A stretch of DNA of 9,265 nucleotides from assembly GCA_005779525.1 (NCBI GenBank), contig SXIZ01000110.1:1-9265 (forward strand). The letters are read 5' to 3'. The position numbers were made by a program, and so were the translations under genes. The notes under the pieces were generated by a model. That model ran no database searches. It was given only the letters and a program-made list of their open reading frames with translations, and was not told the origin of the DNA. Origin of the DNA: Methylococcaceae bacterium (lineage in GTDB: Bacteria; Pseudomonadota; Gammaproteobacteria; Methylococcales; Methylomonadaceae). Numbering within the stretch: the stretch's first letter is position 1; every line of letters starts with the position of its first letter. Below are positions 7,119 to 9,265 of the stretch, piece by piece.

Positions 7119-7499
7119 TTACGCATACTGAGCAATACCATTCCCAAAAGACCAATTTTCTTTTTTTACTTCAACCAAGCTAATAAAGACGTCTTCTCGC
7201 CTAATATCGAGTCCGCCGTGCAGGCGATCAGCAATCGTTTGATAAAGTAATTTTTTTAATGCGACATCCCTGCCTTCATTTAAGGTAATTTGGATAACGA
7301 CAATATCAGGCGTACGATTAATATCGAGATAGGTCGGATCGTAGATCAGCGAGTGGCTGTCATGCTCAGTTATAATTTGAAAATTGTCTTTGACTGGGAC
7401 CTTTATGGTGTCAACCATCGCTTGATAGATGATTTCTCCTACTTGCTGTCCAAAATCCTTCGATTTTCCTTTCATCAATGAGATGCGAACTAAGGGCAT
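7119..7499 (-). CDS. Tautomerase-superfamily enzyme
   Basis: This 126-residue protein belongs to the tautomerase superfamily of fused beta-alpha-beta units. Starting at the ATG at 7499 gives MPLVRISLMKGKS, so that removal of Met exposes the catalytic N-terminal proline. GGAG sits about seven bases upstream and supports this start; an in-frame GTG four codons earlier would bury the proline and is rejected. Further family stretches are FQIITEHD (40-47), IYDPTYL (52-58), VIQITLNEGR (68-77) and the C-terminal ENWSFGNG (114-121). Members catalyse keto-enol tautomerisation or related reactions on small oxo-acids; the substrate here is unknown. It lies between the propeller gene, 72 bp upstream, and the broken SDR gene, 119 bp downstream. 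That spacing allows a shared transcript but is looser than a tight operon. Confidence 0.87.
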   Translation of the reverse strand: MPLVRISLMKGKSKDFGQQVGEIIYQAMVDTIKVPVKDNFQIITEHDSHSLIYDPTYLDINRTPDIVVIQITLNEGRDVALKKLLYQTIADRLHGGLDIRREDVFISLVEVKKENWSFGNGIAQYA

Positions 7500-7522
7500 G
7501 TTTGTCTCCACCTATTATCAAT

Positions 7523-7542
7523 GGTATAAAAAGGTATAAAAA
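7523..7542. repeat. Tandem 10-bp repeat GGTATAAAAA x2
   Basis: Two exact copies of GGTATAAAAA lie head to tail at 7523-7532 and 7533-7542, one helical turn per unit, 24 bases upstream of the tautomerase start. On the transcribed strand this is TTTTTATACC twice, a T-rich tract that might serve as promoter or regulator DNA for the tautomerase gene, or may simply be slippage. Confidence 0.5.
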
Positions 7543-7571
7543 TCATTCATAGTGTTGGCCTGCAAGTTAGC

Positions 7572-8663
7572 TTAACGTCCAGACATTCCTGGAGCCACAG
7601 CATTCACCCGCAGCAAATAAAAAGGCGGTTTTGCGCTCAATACGCCGCCATTCAACGTAGCCGATTGATGCAAACGATTGACAACAGCATACAACTTTCC
7701 ATTCGGGCCAAAGCTTAATGAGTCCACCCAAGAGAGCCTCGGACATTGTGCAAGCTTTCGATACTTCCTATCCGAAGAAATAACACCTATGGCATTCTCA
7801 GCTAATTCGCCCAAATAGATATTATTATCCTTATCTATGGTGATTCCATCCGAAATAGGCTTGTCACTATAGCGTTCAACGCTGCTGGCTAAAGCTTTAC
7901 TACTCAGGTTTTCGTTCGCCAGATCTTCCGCTTTTATCCGATACAGGCTATGCCCGTGCATGGGTCCAAAGTAAACCCACTCATTGTTCAAGTCTTCAGT
8001 AATCGGATTGACACCGATATGTGGGCGATCTAGTTTCCCTGCCTTATCAACCACTTGAATAGGCGTCTTATCAATAATCAAATCGACATTTTCAGGAAGC
8101 ACACTGTTATGCCCTTCTAGCACACGCCTTGCCTTGCCTGTGTTTAGATTCACAACAATTAAACCAGCATTCGTACCGCCCGCCGGGTCACTGATAAATA
8201 TCTGATTGTGGCGAGTATCAATCGCAAAATCATTAACGAAAGCATCCTTTGGCGTAATCGGCGATGGCAGCATGATGACCTGGTGCAATTTATTGGCCTT
8301 AGTATCCCATCCCACCAATTTTGGTGTAACTCCACTGCGCATTCCGTTATCGAGCATCCAGACAATGCCATTGGCTGATCGAATTCCTAAAACGGAGTCG
8401 AGTTTTAACGGTGCTTTTGAATCAACATCCGCTAATTCCTTATTCGGAAACGGCACCAACCCATTGTAATCATATTCAACCACGCTAAATTTTGGTTTGT
8501 AAAATTGATGTAAGCTCATAATTATTCGGCCATTTTCTGTTGCCGTAACATTGCCCGGCCCACTATCGAGTTCAGCGATAACTTCGAAGTTGGATTTAGC
8601 GTTCGCATCAATCGCGAACAAGAGTGAAAAACAAAGGGCTGTCAATTTAGGTAACGTCTTCAT
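7572..8663 (-). CDS. Exported beta-propeller protein, major-royal-jelly/yellow (SMP-30-like) family
   Basis: This 363-residue protein starts with a clear Sec signal (MKTLPKLTALCFSLLFAIDANA) with likely cleavage after ANA, so it should be periplasmic or secreted. The mature part reads as repeated beta-propeller blades, with stretches typical of the bacterial MRJP/yellow family: DSGPGNVT near the start, VWMLDNGMR, FVNDFAIDTRHNQIFISDPAGG, WVYFGPMHGHSLYRI and ISDGITIDKDNNIYLGEL. The family is related to SMP-30/gluconolactonase propellers; insect relatives include dopachrome-conversion proteins, but bacterial members have no settled reaction. I prefer the ATG at 8663, preceded by GTGGAG, over an in-frame GTG at 8675 that overlaps that ribosome binding site. 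It is the first of three co-directional genes. The pairing with a tautomerase hints at shared small-molecule chemistry, which is inference. Confidence 0.83.
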   Translation of the reverse strand: MKTLPKLTALCFSLLFAIDANAKSNFEVIAELDSGPGNVTATENGRIIMSLHQFYKPKFSVVEYDYNGLVPFPNKELADVDSKAPLKLDSVLGIRSANGIVWMLDNGMRSGVTPKLVGWDTKANKLHQVIMLPSPITPKDAFVNDFAIDTRHNQIFISDPAGGTNAGLIVVNLNTGKARRVLEGHNSVLPENVDLIIDKTPIQVVDKAGKLDRPHIGVNPITEDLNNEWVYFGPMHGHSLYRIKAEDLANENLSSKALASSVERYSDKPISDGITIDKDNNIYLGELAENAIGVISSDRKYRKLAQCPRLSWVDSLSFGPNGKLYAVVNRLHQSATLNGGVLSAKPPFYLLRVNAVAPGMSGR

Positions 8664-8695
8664 GTGTATCTCCACTTAAAAATGAATATGGCAAC

Positions 8696-8724
8696 AAATT
8701 ACGCTATCCCAATAGAACTGTTAA
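8696..8724 (-). promoter_or_regulatory. Candidate promoter for the propeller operon
   Basis: On the minus strand TTAACA (8724-8719) is a good -35 and TAATTT (8701-8696) a weak -10, separated by 17 bp. Initiation would fall about 25 bases before the propeller start codon. This is consensus matching by eye only. Confidence 0.3.
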
Positions 8725-8730
8725 ATGATC

Positions 8731-8754
8731 TTTATTCATGGTGGCATTCATAAA
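8731..8754. promoter_or_regulatory. 24-bp imperfect dyad upstream of the propeller gene
   Basis: The pattern TTTAT-NN-ATG-N4-CAT-NN-ATAAA is symmetric in 8 of 12 base pairs and lies directly upstream of the candidate -35 box. Its position and size suit an activator operator. No regulator for it is identified in the window apart from the LysR gene. Confidence 0.3.
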
Positions 8755-8877
8755 TTTTATGGGGTGATTTAGCATGTACAGAATATTTAATAGAATGTCT
8801 GCAACTGGGACTGCGAATGACGGCACTTGGTATGATTGACGGGCAGCTTTTGGCCGAACTAAGTCAGTCACTGTAGA

Positions 8878-9111
8878 TTAAGTAGAGACTATATTCGCAA
8901 CTGTATGATTTAGTTTGTTACCCTTAAACTGTACTTCCAAGTAAACGATACACGCTGCTTTAGACAAGGCATACTTTTGACAGAGTTCTCTAATCAACAT
9001 GCCGGAATCTCTGTCTTGCTTCATGAGTTGTATCTGTTCCGCTGTTAGCTTCGGCGCAGCACCAAATTTGATGCCGTTCTCTAGAGCTTTTGCTATACCG
9101 TCAGATTGTCG
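8878..9111 (-). pseudogene. C-terminal remnant of a serine recombinase (resolvase/invertase)
   Basis: Reading the minus strand from 9111 gives 77 codons to a TAA at 8880-8878. The translation begins RQSDGIAKALENGIKFG and continues KLTAEQIQLMKQDRDSG, then IRELCQKYALSKA. This is recognisably the end of the catalytic domain and the C-terminal helix-turn-helix of Hin/resolvase-type serine recombinases, which typically read RQ-x-GI-A-KA...KFGRPPKLT and then IRELA-x-x-YGVSKATVYRYL. The whole N-terminal catalytic domain with its serine nucleophile is missing, there is an in-frame stop immediately before the fragment, and the end of the HTH has drifted (SKAACIVYLEV). It directly abuts the end of the tyrosine recombinase gene, two bases from its stop, so a deletion or insertion appears to have joined the two. 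Confidence 0.75.
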
Positions 9112-9115
9112 TTAC

Positions 9116-9265
9116 TCACAACTCAAAATCGTCATACGTTTGCAGTACCTCTTCGCGTGTGATCCCCAAATAGCGTAGTGTGGAACTGGTATTACTGTGA
9201 TTGAGTACTTTGGCAATCTTTTCAATGGGGACGTGATTGTCGTACATGACTTTACCGCGTGACTT
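9116..9265 (-). CDS. Tyrosine recombinase/integrase, C-terminal part (5' end outside window)
   Basis: The last 49 codons of a tyrosine recombinase are read on the minus strand from the window edge to a TGA at 9118-9116. The visible part has VPIEKIAKVLNHS and STLRYLGIT. The histidine of LNHS (visible residue 23) and the tyrosine of LRYLG (visible residue 32) are nine residues apart, the usual distance between the H/W-box histidine and the tyrosine nucleophile. The tail REEVLQTYDDFEL is typical of small phage- or plasmid-type integrases ending shortly after the GIT motif. The catalytic arginines lie outside the window, so activity cannot be judged. Its presence suggests that the propeller and pxm genes lie beside or within a mobile or integrated element. 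Confidence 0.82.
   Translation of the reverse strand, partial: KSRGKVMYDNHVPIEKIAKVLNHSNTSSTLRYLGITREEVLQTYDDFEL

Noticed and set aside
6831..7250. 139-residue plus-strand open frame
   Set aside because: It runs antisense through the SDR 5' end and the tautomerase 3' end, has no recognisable domain, and is a shadow.
8760..8876. Plus-strand reading ending ...MTALGMIDGQLLAELSQSL before TAG at 8874-8876
   Set aside because: It looks protein-like and faintly recalls FlhC-type regulators, but it is only about 40 residues with no start or ribosome binding site; too short to call as a gene fragment.
1..9265. CRISPR array, tRNA or rRNA genes
   Set aside because: No regularly spaced repeats and no recognisable tRNA or rRNA segments were seen on either strand.

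Overview
The window most likely comes from a gammaproteobacterial methanotroph (Methylococcales type). The main reason is a complete three-gene operon for a copper membrane monooxygenase (particulate methane/ammonia monooxygenase superfamily). Its genes run in the order A-B-C rather than the usual C-A-B. That order is the mark of the pxmABC ('pXMO') lineage known from Gammaproteobacteria, whose physiological substrate is still unsettled. The species cannot be named from sequence alone.

Layout. 11-313 (+): a small basic, coiled-coil protein of unknown function. 314-611: no gene seen, only short inverted repeats. 612-1841 (-): an MFS carrier of the oxalate/formate-monocarboxylate type. 1959-1979: a GC-rich hairpin, candidate terminator of the operon upstream. 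2009-4873 (-): pxmA (4873-4121), pxmB (4107-2800) and pxmC (2782-2009), separated by 13 and 17 bp, each with its own Shine-Dalgarno. 4874-5120: a 247-bp divergent promoter region with several dyads. 5121-6062 (+): a LysR-type regulator, the obvious candidate to control pxmABC. 6172-6999 (-): a short-chain dehydrogenase broken by one in-frame amber codon. 7119-7499 (-): a tautomerase-superfamily enzyme. 7572-8663 (-): an exported beta-propeller of the major-royal-jelly/yellow type. 8878-9111 (-): the C-terminal remnant of a serine recombinase. 9116-9265 (-): the C-terminal end of a tyrosine recombinase that continues past the window.

How it fits together. The pXMO proteins keep every copper ligand of the PmoC CuC and CuD sites and of the PmoB CuB site. 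The bis-His site of PmoB has lost one histidine (Gln at the His48 position). This suggests a catalytically competent enzyme, but substrate cannot be read from sequence. The propeller, tautomerase and SDR genes are co-directional with modest gaps and look like one accessory operon for a small secreted or quinone/carbonyl-type metabolite; that is inference, and the SDR appears to be decaying. Recombinase material at the right edge suggests a mobile or recently rearranged flank, so the cluster may be island-borne.

Most noteworthy points: the A-B-C monooxygenase operon with a dedicated divergent LysR gene, the amber-interrupted SDR, and the unlisted recombinase fragments at the right end.
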